Made by a program: the position numbers and the translations under genes. From NCBI GenBank assembly GCA_021234155.1, contig JAJEKV010000017.1, positions 16,015,455 to 16,079,454 on the forward strand: a stretch of 64,000 nucleotides of DNA, given 5' to 3'. The notes beneath the pieces are model-generated. The model made no database searches, was not told the origin of the DNA, and was given only the letters and a program-made list of their open reading frames with translations. Origin of the DNA: Isoetes taiwanensis. Its lineage: Eukaryota; Streptophyta; Lycopodiopsida; Isoetales; Isoetaceae. Positions 22,561-35,357 of this stretch are shown here, one piece after another (within the stretch, counting starts at the first letter, position 1; every line of letters starts with the position of its first letter).

Positions 22561-24344
22561 ATCTCGATGGACATGCGGATTGCCTATCTTTGCTTTTAGC
22601 ATATTTTCTTAGGTGTCCACATACATACTTCCTATTAGTATTGAAGAGATTAGTATTGAAGAGCTTGGCATGTGAATGCTTCCGATTTTATCATGTTGTT
22701 CTTTATTGTCGTATTACACATAGTTCAAATAGTTCCATCTACATGTTCTGGTTGCAATTACCCTGATATTGTCAAGTATATAATGAAGTCTACTCCAAGC
22801 ATTTTTCATGTTGAGTGCGTTGTGTGGCTTAATTCTGCCATGTCAACCAATACTTTGCAACAATGCGATTCTCTAAGTCCTAAATTTACAGCCTAAACCA
22901 ACGGTTTAGGAGTTGGCAATATTTTGAACGCTAGTAGTGGCGACGGAAACTGGCCATGTAGAGATTCTTCTGGCATTGCATTTTTGTCCTTCGACATGTG
23001 GCGAAGGAGCTGCCGCTCCCTTCTCAAACACAAACCATCTTCCTGGATTAGCTATGAACCTGAATTTGGATTGTCAATGCTGAAAGTTCGGCCTCAAAAA
23101 GTTGCAAACAATTTGCTGCTGTTTTGTACGTATTTGGAGTGCGAGATTTAAGCGTTCTAGCTAATGATAATTGTGGAAATGGACGAGAGGAAGGCATGAA
23201 TCAGAAGATATCCAAAGAAGGCAAGCGTCTTAGCAATGGGCGGGCCTCTATAGAAAGGTCTACAGTTGGGACTTTGAATGGAGGTACACGATATATTGTG
23301 ATTAGAATTGACAGTAATGGAATTTAGGAGCCTTTGAGCCTCACATCTTCTGAAATGGTGCTTAGCTTTAACCTTTCTCATCCATAAACAATTCATTAAA
23401 TGCAAGCATATTCATCTGGAGCCCATTTATGTTAGATTAGTGTAGTAAGGGATCATACATTTGATTTTAATTTAGGGAAGTGTAGGATCATGCATTTGGT
23501 TTCATCTTAACAATGTCGATAGACATAGGCAGGCTTACTTTTGGCTGCATCCCATATGTGATATGTTCCAGAATCTTTGATTACTCTCATAACTTCCACT
23601 GTGCATATAATGGAGCCATTATTTACTTAATCCATGTGATCTTCACCACATAGTAGGGTCTTTGTGCCTGCCTTATAACTGGTCATCTAATCGTGGTCAT
23701 GATGATAATAGTGTGATAGCAGAGATTGCAACTACAGCTTGTTCAATTGAAGCTTGTTTCGCATCTGTTCCCTCTAGTTTATATTAGAAAGACATTGAAG
23801 AAATTTGTTTCTTAATTGTTTTGTATGCTCATGAATGAGAGAGTTTTATTGACAATTAGTTAAAATGCATCATATGCTGGGTGTACACCCTAGTTCCATT
23901 GGCAGTTTTCTTGGCTTTGTATGATCATGAATGAGAGATATCTTATTGATAATTAATAAAAATGCATTCTATGCAGAGTATACACCCTAGAGATATGGAT
24001 TTATTAGCCAGTAGCTCCTTTATACCACAGCGATCAACAATTGCAGTCCGAAATGATAAGGTAACTGCAATGTTGCAAATCTGGTTTATCTGCCCCCATT
24101 TCTGTCAGATGCTTACCTCGATTCTCAAAATCCTTCAGTCAACTAGTCTGTGCACTACTCCCATCCTGCCACCATATCCATCGACTTGTTCATTAGTTGT
24201 ATATGCAGAAGGAATAACGATTTTGTTGTTGCAGATCCTAACCTGGCTACCGCTTACCATCGCCAACCTCACCTTCATGACAGGTCTAATGGTGGATCAA
24301 TCTGAGTTTAGTGGAGAAAGCAATCTGAGTAACTGACCAGATAG
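22561..24344. other. possible decayed exons, no gene recognised
   Basis: Short stretches with splice-like borders occur, for example 22925-23150 (SSWISYEPEFGLSM) and 23965-24060 (RDMDLLASSSFIPQR, followed by a GTAACT donor). A tandem duplication of about 120 bp is visible at 23815-23985 ('catgaatgagaga...acaccctag'). I do not recognise the source gene. Confidence 0.3.
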
Positions 24345-24354
24345 GGTCTCTCTC

Positions 24355-25019
24355 TATGGCAACCCCTGACAGCATGCATGCGTTGAAGAAAAGAGCCCGC
24401 AATTTGGATACCTCGTCCCCATCAGAGCAGGTATCACAGGCTGAGGCAATCAGGGTTGTACAGGAACAGGGCCGGTTCCCTCCAGGCTAAGCTGGCAAGC
24501 TTGGAGGCATCACGGGACCATCTGCCAGGGGCTGCGCTCAAGAAGCAGCTTCTCCAACAGAAGGAGCGAATTTCCCTTGTGGAAGTTCGGCTCGGGGATT
24601 ATGATTGCAGGGGAGCCCAAAAGGCTAATGACCAGATAAGAGGGGAGATACAAGCAACAACGTAGCTAGTCACGGAGATGGGGCACCGCTTGGATAAGGT
24701 CCACCAGCAGTGGATGGAAGACATGGCGCAAGCACGGGCTGACATGAAGGGGTTGCTGCAACAGATTGTACAAGTCACAAGCATGGCTGGTCGGATAGAT
24801 GCTTTAGGAAAAGGATGTGGAAGCGGTCGGGGCAGGCTCCAATTCCTTGATGAAGCAAAGGCGCATGCGCAGAGATGTCGAAGATGCTCACATATAGAGA
24901 ACCATATGGCCCACTTACAGCAAGAGATGCAGGACCTCCGAATGGAGGTGCAACGAGTCCGGAGTGCACCACAGTCGTCTGCACCAGCACCCCCCATACC
25001 AGAGGCCGAGGTGGCTTAG
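24355..25019 (+). pseudogene. LINE ORF1 (coiled-coil protein), frameshifted
   Basis: Starts MATPDSMHALKKRARNL at 24355. A frameshift near 24470 leads to LQAKLASLEASRDHL and KKQLLQQKERISLVEVRLG. A stop at about 24663 is followed by MGHRLDKVHQQWMEDMAQAR and a glutamine/leucine-rich heptad region ending at 25019. The heptad-rich character matches ORF1 proteins of LINEs, which bind the element RNA. I see no RRM or CCHC motif. Confidence 0.6.
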
Positions 25020-25639
25020 GGAATCAGGCGGGTACTTCGTGAGGAGCAAGACATCCGTGCACGCGCCAACCTTATTGTCAGCGGGGATTGCCGAGGAGCA
25101 AGGCGAGGATTTGCCGTAAGCTTACCACCCTAGTACTTGCAAAGCTCCAATTACGCAGATTTGGTTATCAAGAGTCCAATCGTAGTCGGAGGACCGAGCA
25201 TGAGACCTCGGCTAGTTAAGTTTGCGCCTTGGATTGGGAGGCAAAATCTTTGTTGTTGCACCGCACTGGCCGCTTGAAAGGTACGCCCATATACCGGATC
25301 TGGATCTCACGCCACCGCAACAACGGAAAAAAGAAGCCAAGAGTTGGTCAAGATAAGAGAGATTCGACAAGCCGGAGGGGCTGCTGGTTTGGTTAATGGC
25401 AAGATGAAGGTATATGTGCCTCCCTCGCCGATTCAGCCATGAGGCAAAGACTTACCTAACAACCGCGTCCGCAGGGGCGGAAGCGGTCCAGGGCATCGTG
25501 CCGTGGAGAGGGCGGATTGAGGCCTTCCACAACCGCAAAGACATCCATCGGGGTCCCGTGAGCAGGCTGCCCGAGTTATTCCAACCACAGCACCGTCCTC
25601 AGGCACTCAGATGGGTCCACAGCCGCAGTCAGCATAGGG

Positions 25640-26480
25640 AAAGTGTCTTCGCATTGTTTCCTCGGAATTGTAGGGGCTTTCCGTGGCGTATGGGCGTGGC
25701 TTGAATGGGATCGCGACAGACATGGACATCGTCTTCCTGCAGGAGACATGGGAGTATGAAGGGCATCGATTGCCAGACATTCGAGGATATCAGCATTTCT
25801 CACTTGCTAATGAGCCATGGCGTACGCTGGTACGGTGGAGTGGCTTGCTACTTTAGGGACGCTTTAGCATGCAAGATCACACTTCGTAAGTCCGATGCAT
25901 TTAACCGCTACATGTGGGTAATGGTATTAGAGCCCCGGTCATGTCCCATTGTTTCTTGCTAGCTGCTACATTCCCCATGCGTGCTCTAAGTTCTACCAGG
26001 TACATGATGCGGAATTATCGCATGTCCGGATGCCGATAGGGAACTCGTATGATGACATAGACCGCTATAGACAAAGAAGGACATGTGTTTTTGCTAGAGA
26101 TTTCAATGCTCGTGACGGCCAGCTTGCAAATGGTGACCTTCCAAGGTGACGCTAATGCTGATCCGCTTTGGCTTGAGAGATGTACCGCTATTCAAATTAC
26201 ACGGCACTCCCGTGATATGGTGGCTAGACCATTTGGCGGTGCGCGTTGGTCCAGCTCGCTGTGTTTTTGACATGGTAATTTGTAATGGTATGCGGCGATG
26301 GCCACACTCAGGGGGTGTTACTTGTAGGAGTGATAGGCAGGAGCTAGTGTGTTGGATTACCTTCTCGCTCCGGTAGCAGCACTTGACATGGTTACACACT
26401 TCTCCATTGGCACAAGCACAGGGGATGAGGAGGCTTTGTCGATCACTACCCGCTTTATGTCAATAATTTGAATTGGGAGC
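25640..26480 (+). pseudogene. LINE endonuclease domain
   Basis: Fragments of an exonuclease-endonuclease-phosphatase domain: MDIVFLQETWEYEG (25722-25763, with the catalytic E of QETW), FARDFNARDG at about 26088 (normally GDFNAR), and SVLDYLLAPVAALDM at about 26345 (normally S..DY). The pieces lie in different frames with several stops between them. The domain nicks target DNA in active LINEs; here it is degenerate. Confidence 0.65.
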
Positions 26481-27060
26481 ACTCAATAGTGGAGACACCG
26501 CAAAGGGGCGTGGAGGGTTACCATACATCCCACGCTATCGTAAGGCGTGGACAAGTATGAATCACAAATTGGTGCGAGAGTTACAGGGGTTTGATAGCTT
26601 CTACACACTGCAAGACAGGTGTGCATGGCTGGTGAGGGCGCTGCTTGCAGCTGCTGGGGCTTCCTTTGCAGTGAAGGGCCCTCCAAGGAGGGACACCGCG
26701 CATTTTCCTGAGAACCCGTGGTTTGATGCTGATTGCAAGGCTCTAAAGAGCCACCGCGCTTTGGTCATAGATCCACAATTGCGCCCACGCACCGCAAGAC
26801 TATAAGCTATTCCTAAAAGCCAAGAAGGGGAGATACATGGCGAAAAACCCGTGAGCTTTGCTTGACATGCTCATGGCAGAGCCAAAAGCTTTTTGGCGTA
26901 AGGTGTTATACTAGAAGCGCCAGGTGGCTGGTAATGTAAGTGTGGAGCAATGGATGCACCGCTTGTAGGAGTTATATGACCCCCCAGGAGCTAATGCCGG
27001 GTCCCGATCAGGTAGGAGAGGTGCCGCAGCTCACGCCGGGAGGATGTCCAAAGGGGTCTC

Positions 27061-28860
27061 GTGCATCCGCTTAATGGCAAGGCAAAGGATTTACAGGGGC
27101 TGCAGGCCGAGCTGTTGAAATGGGGTGGCCCATCTGTGGTAGGGCCCCTGACGGTGATCATTAACCAGGCTCTGAGCGAGGGGCTCCCCCAGGAGTGGAT
27201 GGTTAGTAAGGTTGTTCCTGTTCATAAAGCTGGTAATACGGATGAGCCGGCGAATTACCGGATGATTATGGTAAGCTCGCTGTTTGCAAAGCTCCTGGCA
27301 GGGGTGGTGGAGAAGAAACTCACTAAGTGGGCCGAGGAGGCAGGGGTGCGGGCAATTGGCCAGGCAGGCTTTCGCCCAGCTCACTCCACGACCGACCATA
27401 TCTTCACTTTGAGAGTGTTGATGGAGGCAAGCCGGAATGCGCCGCAGACTTGTATTGCCGCTTTGTAGATTTTAAGATCGCATATGATACCGCCCCCCCC
27501 AGAGACGTCTTTGGGCGAGGTTGCAAGAATTGCGAGTTCCACAGGGAGTTGCGAGAATGGGGTGCACCAAATTTTATGATGGGATTTATCTTTGCCCGCC
27601 TTATGAAGATCGGCGGGTAGCTAGCACTATGGGAGTTAAGCAGGGCTGCCCGTTGTCTCCAACGCTTTTTGGGTTGTACATTGATAGCTTGGAGACGTGG
27701 ATGCAGCACCATGGGGGAGCCGGGGTGCAATTATCTGAGGCGACCTCTGTGAGCCGCTTTACTATATCGCGATGATGTAGCTTTGCTAGCCCACACGGCC
27801 AGCGAAGATGCAGCAGCATTTGGATGCCCCGATGGGTTACGTGGGGGCAACGGGAATGACAAAGGAACTTGCACAAAACTAAGCTTCTCGCGATCCTGTC
27901 CTCGCAACACCCTATCCCGGAGTTATATTACAGGGGACAGGAAGTGGAGATGGTGCGGAGCTTCAAGTATCTGGGAATTGATTTCACTACTAACATGCCG
28001 CGGGGATGAGTGTGTGGAGAGGAGAGCCGGTCTTGGTGCGGAAGGCTTTATATGCAATGCAAAACGCGTGTTGCGGATAGATCTCTGATGGATCGGGCGA
28101 GGAGAGCACACCTTTAGGGCTTTGGGCCGGTCTTTGCTATATGGGGTGGAGGTTTGGGGCCCAAAGCAGCTTAGCAAAAACATGTGGGATAGGTTGGAAA
28201 GGGTGCGTAAAGCTTTCTTGACATATAGCTTGGGAGTGAAGGACACCGCATCGTGATCGAGATTTTGTTGTATGAGACGGGGTTCGCCTTTTCAAACGAT
28301 TCTATATCTTGCTGAGCATCTTACTTGCTTCCATAAGGTGGATGCAATGGATGAGCATCGCGTGCCCCCACAGAGCGTGTTGTTCACGCAGGCCCCCAAA
28401 TGTGAAGAGGGGGTATGGCACGAAAGCACCGTAAGGGATGGTTTAGGAGGTGGTCTATGAATTACCAACAGATGGTGGCACCGCGGATTCGATGCATAGA
28501 ATGGGCAATTGGATGCGGGCTATGCTGCCACCCTGTGGGATGCCTCTACTCTTGCAAAGCCCAAGACCGAGCACTATCACGCCAGTTAATCCCGCCTTGA
28601 GCAAAGCACACATCTCTGTGAAGAAACGGAGAGCTATTGCTGCCATAAGGACGGGTTCCCATTACCTCGAATTGAAACAGTCATTTGGGGGTGAATGGCG
28701 GGCCGGGATCCCCTGGGGAGGAGAGGATATGTCGGTGTTGTGAGATGCACGTGATAGAGGATGAGCATCATGCCCTCCAAATGGTGCCCCCGGCATATGC
28801 CCATGTCCGGCAAAGGCACACCGATCTTAGATGCTCGACACGCCACACATCGCTTACTCG
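27061..28860 (+). pseudogene. LINE reverse transcriptase and C-terminal zinc motif
   Basis: 27061-27468 encodes the RT N-terminal half (VVPVHKAG, NYRMIMVSSLFAKLLAGVVE, RAIGQAGFRPAHSTTDHIF). Frameshifts then lead to VDFKIAYDTAPP (the FRKAFD-like block), MGVKQGCPLSPTLFGLYID and a DDVALLAHTASEDA stretch near 27773 (the YADD block, with its tyrosine region frameshifted). After many breaks, about 28725-28800 shows CRCCEMHVIEDEHH and AYAHVRQRH, the C-terminal Cys/His motif common in LINE proteins. All conserved RT blocks occur in order. Confidence 0.8.
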
Positions 28861-29130
28861 CATCACCTATGGTAGCCTTGACCGGGAGCTTACATCCTGC
28901 AGATTTCGGCCGTCAGACTTGCTCTTCAGGGGCATGGTATTTGAGAGCCTACTGTTAGGGTTTTTCCTCCCAAGTGGGGGTTTTTTCATCCCGGTGGTTA
29001 CATTGTTTGTTTTTGGTGTTGGGGTTTTTGGTTTTTTTGCCTGTTCTCTGCATGTACCGTCTCATAGGCCTATGAAAGCTTTCTGGCCCCCGTGGACGTT
29101 AAAATAAACTTCCTTCCTTCCTTCCTTCAT

Positions 29131-30309
29131 AGCCATTATCAACATAGCCAGGCTTCTGAGGCTTCTGAGATTCATTGTAAGGAACTAAAGAACATGAGCT
29201 AAATATAACGTAGTTCACGTATTTTGGAAACCGCTAAAAGCATTCCTAAAGAAATAACGATGGTAGCATATGCCTTCCAAAACGTGCTTCTGGAGGCATG
29301 TGCTGTCTGTTCTTACACTAGGTCAACCCTCAGTTAGTTACCACTACGCCACAAGAATTTGGCTTCAAGGTTTAATAACCTTGATGTGTTCATCAACTTT
29401 TCCTAACTAGCTTAATAATTTTGTTCATATTCAACTGCACAGTTTTGAAATTTGTGAAGCTTTCTCTGTTGTAATTTTTCCTTATTTTGTACTTAATTGC
29501 AACAGAGAAAGCTATTCTGAGGAGGCAACGAGGTGGTTTAACTGGCCAAAATCATAGTTTAACCGGCCAAATTGTTGTTTACTTAGAGGCGCCTCACATG
29601 TAGATTTCTAGGCGTTCACATGAACTGGTTTAGAGACGGCCGGTTTGACGTCTGAGCCGGTCGTCCCCGAACTGCTGGAGCAGTTCAGACCTCAGCGTCT
29701 CGAAGGGCTTGATGTCCAGCAAGTTTTGCAGCTCACATGTGAGGCGTCCCTTAAATGGCCAAATGATTGGCCCAAAGTGCCGAGCTATTCCGACCCCAGG
29801 TCGCTTGGGTGAAAAAATTTCCCCAATCTTGTGTTTTAGGGGTTAGTGCCGTTTTGGTAAAAACAGAGCATTTTGGTGATCGTGGAAGCCTCCAAATCTC
29901 TTCCTGAGTTCCGACCATAGCCTCTGCCAGCAGAATCAGATCATCCCTTTTCTCATCCGAATAATCCCTGGTTGCAGTGCCAAATCGTGCTGCATTGGTT
30001 CTTTAAGAGGTTTTTTTCTTACATGCCAGATTGCTGGATATATTTAGAGTAGATTCCTTGCCTTTCCTAATCTAACCGATGCTGTTGCAGGCAGTGGCTC
30101 TAGAAAATATTGTATCCACAAAGCTGTTTGATGCATCAGAGCATCTGCTTCAAAGCCCTTTTCTGGCAGGTCGTCCAAGAGATACTATGCAGCCGCCTTA
30201 TTCTTTCAAAGCTAGAATGGAAGGGTTTGTTCCCACAGAAGAATGTAGTTTTTACTTACCTTGGGTTTTTTTGTTAATGCAAGCTTGCTCAATCCGGACA
30301 CTGGATGTT
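29131..30309. other. no clear gene; contains a short inverted-repeat pair
   Basis: At 29585-29600 'ggcgcctcacatgt' faces 'acatgtgaggcgtc' at 29734-29748, both set between 'ggccaaat' words (29565 and 29755), which could be a small foldback element of about 200 bp. At 30079-30300 a plus-strand frame (HLLQSPFLAGRPRDTMQPP) precedes the PAL relic, but I could not align it with PAL. Confidence 0.4.
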
Positions 30310-30745
30310 GTCTTTAATTGGGGCCATATCTCACCGCCTGATTAATCAAGGAGTGGAGCTCCAGAAGGAATTGATTCGATTTTTGAATGCCAAGGCATTT
30401 GAAAAGGGCAATATCAATACTCTGCCCTGTTCTACCGCCAGAGCGAATTCCAAAGCTATGAGAAAGAAAGGAGAGTTCTTTGGTGCAGAAGAAGCCTTAA
30501 AGCTCGCCCGAATTGAAGTGGTGTTTGTGCTGCAATCCAAGGAAGGATTTGCTCTTGTAAATGGCACGTCTGTTGGAGCAGCTCTGGCATCAATAGTCTG
30601 CTATGACGCATCTCTACGTTTTTCTGTGAAATCATGCAAGGCAAGCCCGAATCCAACCCGAATACAACGATCCTCTCACCCATAGATTGAAGCAGAGTAT
30701 AATATTAGTTGAAGCAGAGTATATCAATCACTGAGATTGGGTAAT
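30310..30745 (+). pseudogene. phenylalanine ammonia-lyase relic, catalytic segment deleted
   Basis: The frame reads GAISHRLINQG, then LQKELIRFLNAKAF, closely matching the PAL block 'GATSHRR..QG.ALQKELIRFLNAG'. After INTLPCSTARA it jumps to NSKAM and then EEALKLARIEVVF, LQSKEGFALVNGTSVGAALAS. The jump removes roughly 65 residues, including the Ala-Ser-Gly triad that forms the MIO electrophile. Two further frameshifts follow: FCEIMQGKPES, then LTHRLKQ (PAL: FCEVMQGKPE, LTHKLKHH). PAL makes cinnamate from phenylalanine at the entry of phenylpropanoid synthesis. This copy cannot do so. It is isolated, with no other PAL exon seen in the window. Confidence 0.85.
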
Positions 30746-32230
30746 GATGTCTCGCTGCAGCAAGTGCAGCTTACCCAATCGAATCAGATAGGATTGTTTT
30801 TATTGGTTATTACTTTGCCTTTTTTTTTTAAAGTCTTTTTTTTCTTCCAGAGTTTTTCTTGGCGAAAAAATATTAGGTTCAAACAAAAAACCCAACTGCC
30901 TTATATATGTTTAGAAAACAAGAACTACCCAAATTCAAATTCAATCATTGTAAAATTTGATCTTTAAGTCGTTTTTCCTAATCCCTTTCCGGGAAGAAGA
31001 GTGGGAAAGTGCTCGTTCTGAGATTAGTAGAGTTCTGAAAACAGATGTTCAGAAAATGAAGGATCAATTTCTCGAGATTATTCAAACTGACACCCTTTCT
31101 AATTTAAACCTCAATAAAGCATTATTAGCATCAGATAATCAATCAGACCCTTTCCTGCAAAGGATGTGGCTAACAGATTCGAAATAATTGAAATGCATGG
31201 TACAAAATGAAATTGAATGCCCATGTACAAACAAAACACTAGCATATATTGAAATTTTATTTACAGATCAGATCTTACAAAATTTAACAAGGCAAAAAGT
31301 ATAGATGAGCACAAAATATGCTCCAAAAACTTTCAGGCCATTAACTCATGATATCATACAATCCACGGAGTGGAGCATTCAGGCTAAATTTCCACACTCA
31401 GGCCTATAGAGCATTTAGGAAATCAGTTTATGATTTTTCTCCAGGACGCTATAGCTTGAAGATGAAAGTGGACACCTTCTCCGCCTCAAATCCTTGGAGC
31501 TTCTTAATTTATCTCAGGGGCACTAAAATCTCAGGAAAAATTGGAACAAGCAATCACTATAGTGGGCCAGAACAAGGCTGTTTTTGCAACCAAATGTAAG
31601 CTACTGTTGGCCCCCGATTCTGAAGAACAGGCTTATACTGTTGGCCCCCCAATTCTGAATATCAGGCTTATATCTTATAAGGAAAAGCCCACCTGCTGGA
31701 TTTGCAAGAAAGGGAGGCAAACCAAATCTGGAACAGCATGGAGCAGCAGCAGCGACCACTGTACCACAGAAATCGGCCTGATTTGGACGGATCCCTTCAG
31801 CTTCAAGATTGATTATTAGCTGCACATCAAGCTCTCATACATGTTTTCTTGCTCAATCCATTATCTTGGGACGTCTCCCTAAGGGCTGTTGCTTCTCCTC
31901 ACTAACCAAATCGATTTGGAGACTAGGCTATTCTAGGTTAATGGAAAATTCCACTCGACCAATTGGTTTGGGCGCAGTGGCAATTCCACATTAACTTAAT
32001 TAACTTAGCTATTAATTAAACCATTGCTATCCTTATCACATAACCTTTCCTACATATATGATTAGTAGGAAACAAAAAAGTAGTTTTCAGGCAAAAAAAA
32101 ATAAATCCTTTTTTAAGTCTGATTTACATCAGACTTTTAAGACCTCTGAGCCCGTTTAGACAAAAAAGCCTTTTAACTGCAGTCCTGAACTAGATACAGG
32201 TGATTATCTAATCCAGGCCTTGATTTGAGA
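30746..32230. other. no recognised gene; small tandem duplication
   Basis: A frame at 30985-31187 (REEEWESARSEISRVLK, charged, probably helical) and one at 31348-31599 are unassigned. At 31602-31671 a 36-bp unit (actgttggccccc.attctgaa) is tandemly duplicated. A plus-strand frame at 31541-31819 reads across this duplication and includes CWICKKG, which may be chance. Confidence 0.35.
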
Positions 32231-34342
32231 CATTAATTAATCAGGAAAATGAAGATATATTCCGAAGAGTCAAATAAACAAAATAAAGACAAGACATAAC
32301 CAAAAAAATTAAAATAAGGTATAGGACAATATATAGAACGTGAAAACAGAAGGTAATATTTAAAATATGTACAAGCAATTACTTCAGCCAAAGCAGCTAA
32401 TATATGGGCAAGCAATAAACATGGAAAAACAAGGACAAGATAATAAACATTTAATAGGAAAGGAAGACCATTATAACTTTCATATAACTTGGATAGAGGG
32501 CATCCTTATGAAAACTAATAAACAGCAATGAAAGGGCAAATATCTATAAATATTGTGCCAGTGTGTCCAAAAATAGAGCATGCAAACAAGCAAATAAGCA
32601 GGAGTAGACCCATAGCAGCCTATAACTACATTAGAACTTAATAGCCAGATTATGAGAATACCATGAAACAATAATGTAATAGTATCTAGATCTAAAAAAT
32701 ACAATGTTAAGATATAGAAAGGGATTAGTCTTGCTATGATAGCACATAAGGTAGAAGCCAATTTTAGATTTACAAGACACTCTAAACTAAGCACCAATAA
32801 TATGGCATAGAAAAAAATTAATAAGGCTTAGATATCTACATGTTAAGTAAATAATATGGCAACCTAGCATAAAGAACATACCTTGGTACAAGATAGAAAC
32901 GGTTTCATATAAATAGAAAGAGCATACGGAGCTAGTAAACAAGGGCAAATTTCCATAAGATCAGATAAAGGAGGTAACAAAGGCAGGAATTAGATCTATG
33001 ACATACATTATAACTTTCATATAACAGCTGAAGTTCAAACAGACAGAAGATCATTTTTAAGAAGCTTATCAAGACCAATAAGTTGGAGTTTTGATCTTAA
33101 GTAGAGACTCGTAGCAGTATAAAAACACAGAATACCGTCATAACATGAAAAAGATGGCAAAAGGAAATAGAAACATAATAGCAAGATACAAAATTACTGA
33201 AGAGATAGATTCGCAAGCATAGTGTTCTAATCCAAGCGAAAATAGTGTTCTGCAGTAAGCATATGTCTGCAAGTCTGGTTTAAGCAAAAATACTTTTGCC
33301 CAAACTACTGTGAAACAAACTTCATATGGAGGAACAAGTTTGGTTACCTGCAGTGGAGCCAAATGCAAGTTAGCCAGGAACTGGGTAAATGTATAAGCCA
33401 CAAAACAGGTAAGCAATAAACTTGTTCGGCTTAACGCCCTTCACCAAAACAAACCAAAAGATATAAACATATAGAGGATATTACCCATAATAGTACACAG
33501 TAGCAGGCAGGTCAGTAATTGGATTACATTAGATTAAACATTTTAACTACATAACTACAAACAATAGAATTATAAAATCCTGAGCTCTCTACCAATTAGA
33601 GAATGTTATGGACAATGGATAACATGTATGGAAAAGCATGGGCTAAGGCAAATTAATAAGGAAAACAGGGGTACAAAAATGATTCTAGTGTAAATGCATC
33701 ATGCCAGCTAAAGCGTTCCATGACAACTAGAAGAGGACATCCTTAGAAGCATACAAAAGAAACAACAAGATAAGCATGCATGAGATTGGACTGTTCAAAC
33801 AAGATCTCTGTCCTGCACCAGAGCAGATGCATTTTCAGTATATTTTCCAGAAAAAAACTTATCTAAGTGTTAAAAATCAAAGGAATCTGCCACTAATGCC
33901 CAATAATGACATGTTATCTAGGTTGTTACGATAGTCAAAATATAAGGATTAAACTATAATGAAGCAACAAACTGATAAAGCACGGAAAAACAAAAAGGTT
34001 AGCTGAAATCTAAGCAATGAAAGGGCAAGTTTCTGTAAATATAGTGTCATTGTGTCCAAGAATAGAGCATGCAACAAGCTAATAATTAGGAGCAGATCCA
34101 TAGTAACCTGGAACTACATTAGAACTTAATAGCCAGATTTTGAGAATATCATGAATCAATTATGTAATAGTATCTAGATCTAAGAAATACAATGTTAAGA
34201 TATAGAAAGGGATCAGGTTGTTATAATACATTAAGTCAGATATATAGAAATAAAGCTAAGATCTACCATTTAATAATTATCAACCATCAACTTATAGATC
34301 ATGATATGCTATACAATGCACACATTAGATTTTGTATTATGT
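32231..34342 (-). repeat. repeat-rich, probably intronic DNA with internal duplication
   Basis: About 180 bp at 32560-32735 (agcatgcaa...aatagccagat...atgtaatagtatctagatct...gatatagaaaggg) recur at 34045-34210 with about 85-90% similarity by eye. A further block at 32885-33000 (gtacaagatagaaa...agtaaacaagggcaaat...agatcagataaaggaggtaa) recurs at 40025-40160. A stretch at 33360-33440 resembles 46375-46450 ('aggtaagcaat...cggctta.cgcc.ttcacca'). These links tie this region to the intron side of the MGRKKGG exons at 40.2 and 47.4 kb. A possible micro-exon (FLANLHLAPLQ, minus strand, about 33350-33382) sits between AG and GT signals. Confidence 0.5.
34325..34342. repeat. 18-bp target-site duplication, left copy
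   Basis: TTAGATTTTGTATTATGT, identical to 39836-39853. The two copies flank the 5.5-kb insertion described next. The sequence outside both copies continues the same repeat-rich host DNA. Confidence 0.85.
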
Positions 34343-34390
34343 TTTTTGGGTTGCCCCTAGGGGGGCAAACCCTCGGTTATGTGGGTTTCT
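34342..34390. repeat. T6 plus hairpin block, second occurrence
   Basis: T6 then the GGGTTGCCCC/GGGGCAAACCC hairpin (34348-34373) and gtgggt/catat words, as at 7825-7900. It marks the boundary with the target duplication, so it is an element end in the minus orientation (hairpin, then A6). Confidence 0.75.
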
Positions 34391-35357
34391 GGCATATTCT
34401 AAGCATATGCCAGAATATACCTAAGATATACCTTTGACTGCTAAAAACCTTCTGTTCCCTGTAAATGGGCGGTCACTTCCGTTGTGGGTCGCGGACGTTT
34501 GAACTGGATAACTGGCTAAGACAAACAGAGCATAGGGCTATGGCCTGGTCGCGATTTGTAATGCTTCTGCTCTTGCAGGGAGCGATAAATTTGCTTATGG
34601 CTATATAGAAAAAAGAGTTCCGGAATTTCGGAGGATATTTAACTGACGCTGGTGAGGTAAAAACATTTGATTAGAAATGCCAATACTTGTGTCCATGCAG
34701 GCTAGAATGTCTAGGCAACCCAGCATCATGTGCAATGTTTCATTTCCCATTAATCCACTGTAATCGCACAGAAGGGAGTGTTTGGTAGTGTGCTTTAGAA
34801 AGAGGATCTTGAGATCTTTCTTTGGGATAATGCCTGTGTTCCTGTAATGCAGAAGATAACTCACAATGTTGTGCGTGTATGGCATTGACCAATGTATGTG
34901 TATGTGTAAATCAGTCCATGTTGAAAGAAAGTGAAGCTTAAATATTATATCAGCGAACCACAAAACACAAAAGTGTAAGTACTGCTGTAGACACTGGGAA
35001 CGTTTGACTCATTGTGCTGCACGGAATGAAATGCAGAATTTGAGGATTCGAATTCAAAGAAGTTGCTGTCTTTACATTGAATTTTAACAGCTCACTATCC
35101 AGGATGACTGAAAAATCTAGCTACTTCAGAGCCCTCTTCAGCAATTTTCGGTTGGTCAGTTTGTTGATGCATTGCAAATATCATTTCGTTTAATATTAAC
35201 TAGACGTCTATCTTGAAATTCTTGCTATATGTCATTTCTTAGAAGGCAAGGCAGGTTACACATAATGCATATCTAAATGTCATGCTGAAGAACAGAAGGC
35301 CATGGGATAACAATAACTAAAAGTGCTTTTGTACTTTTGTGCTTTTGTGCTTTTCAG

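Larger units (their letters stand above)
24345..29107 (+). mobile_element. decayed LINE retrotransposon (ORF1, endonuclease, RT, zinc finger)
   Basis: Plus-strand order: ORF1 with a coiled coil, an apurinic-type endonuclease, reverse transcriptase, a Cys/His motif near the C-terminus, and a 3' tail with 'agggtttttcctc...ggggttttttcatcccggtgg'. The element ends in gttaaaataaa followed by (CTTC)n at 29108-29130. Many frameshifts and stops make it inactive. The protein differs from the other LINEs in this window, so it belongs to a separate clade. No target duplication was seen. Confidence 0.85.

Noticed and set aside
30079-30300. PAL N-terminal exon
   Set aside because: The frame (HLLQSPFLAGRPRDTM) does not match the PAL sequence expected before the GATSHRR block.
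31541-31819. zinc-finger protein with CWICKKG
   Set aside because: The frame overlaps a tandem duplication, has only one CxxC, and no second ligand pair at a usual distance.
34342-34390. Helitron 3' end (hairpin near terminus)
   Set aside because: The hairpin is followed by A6 and not CTRR, and an 18-bp target duplication is present; Helitrons make none.
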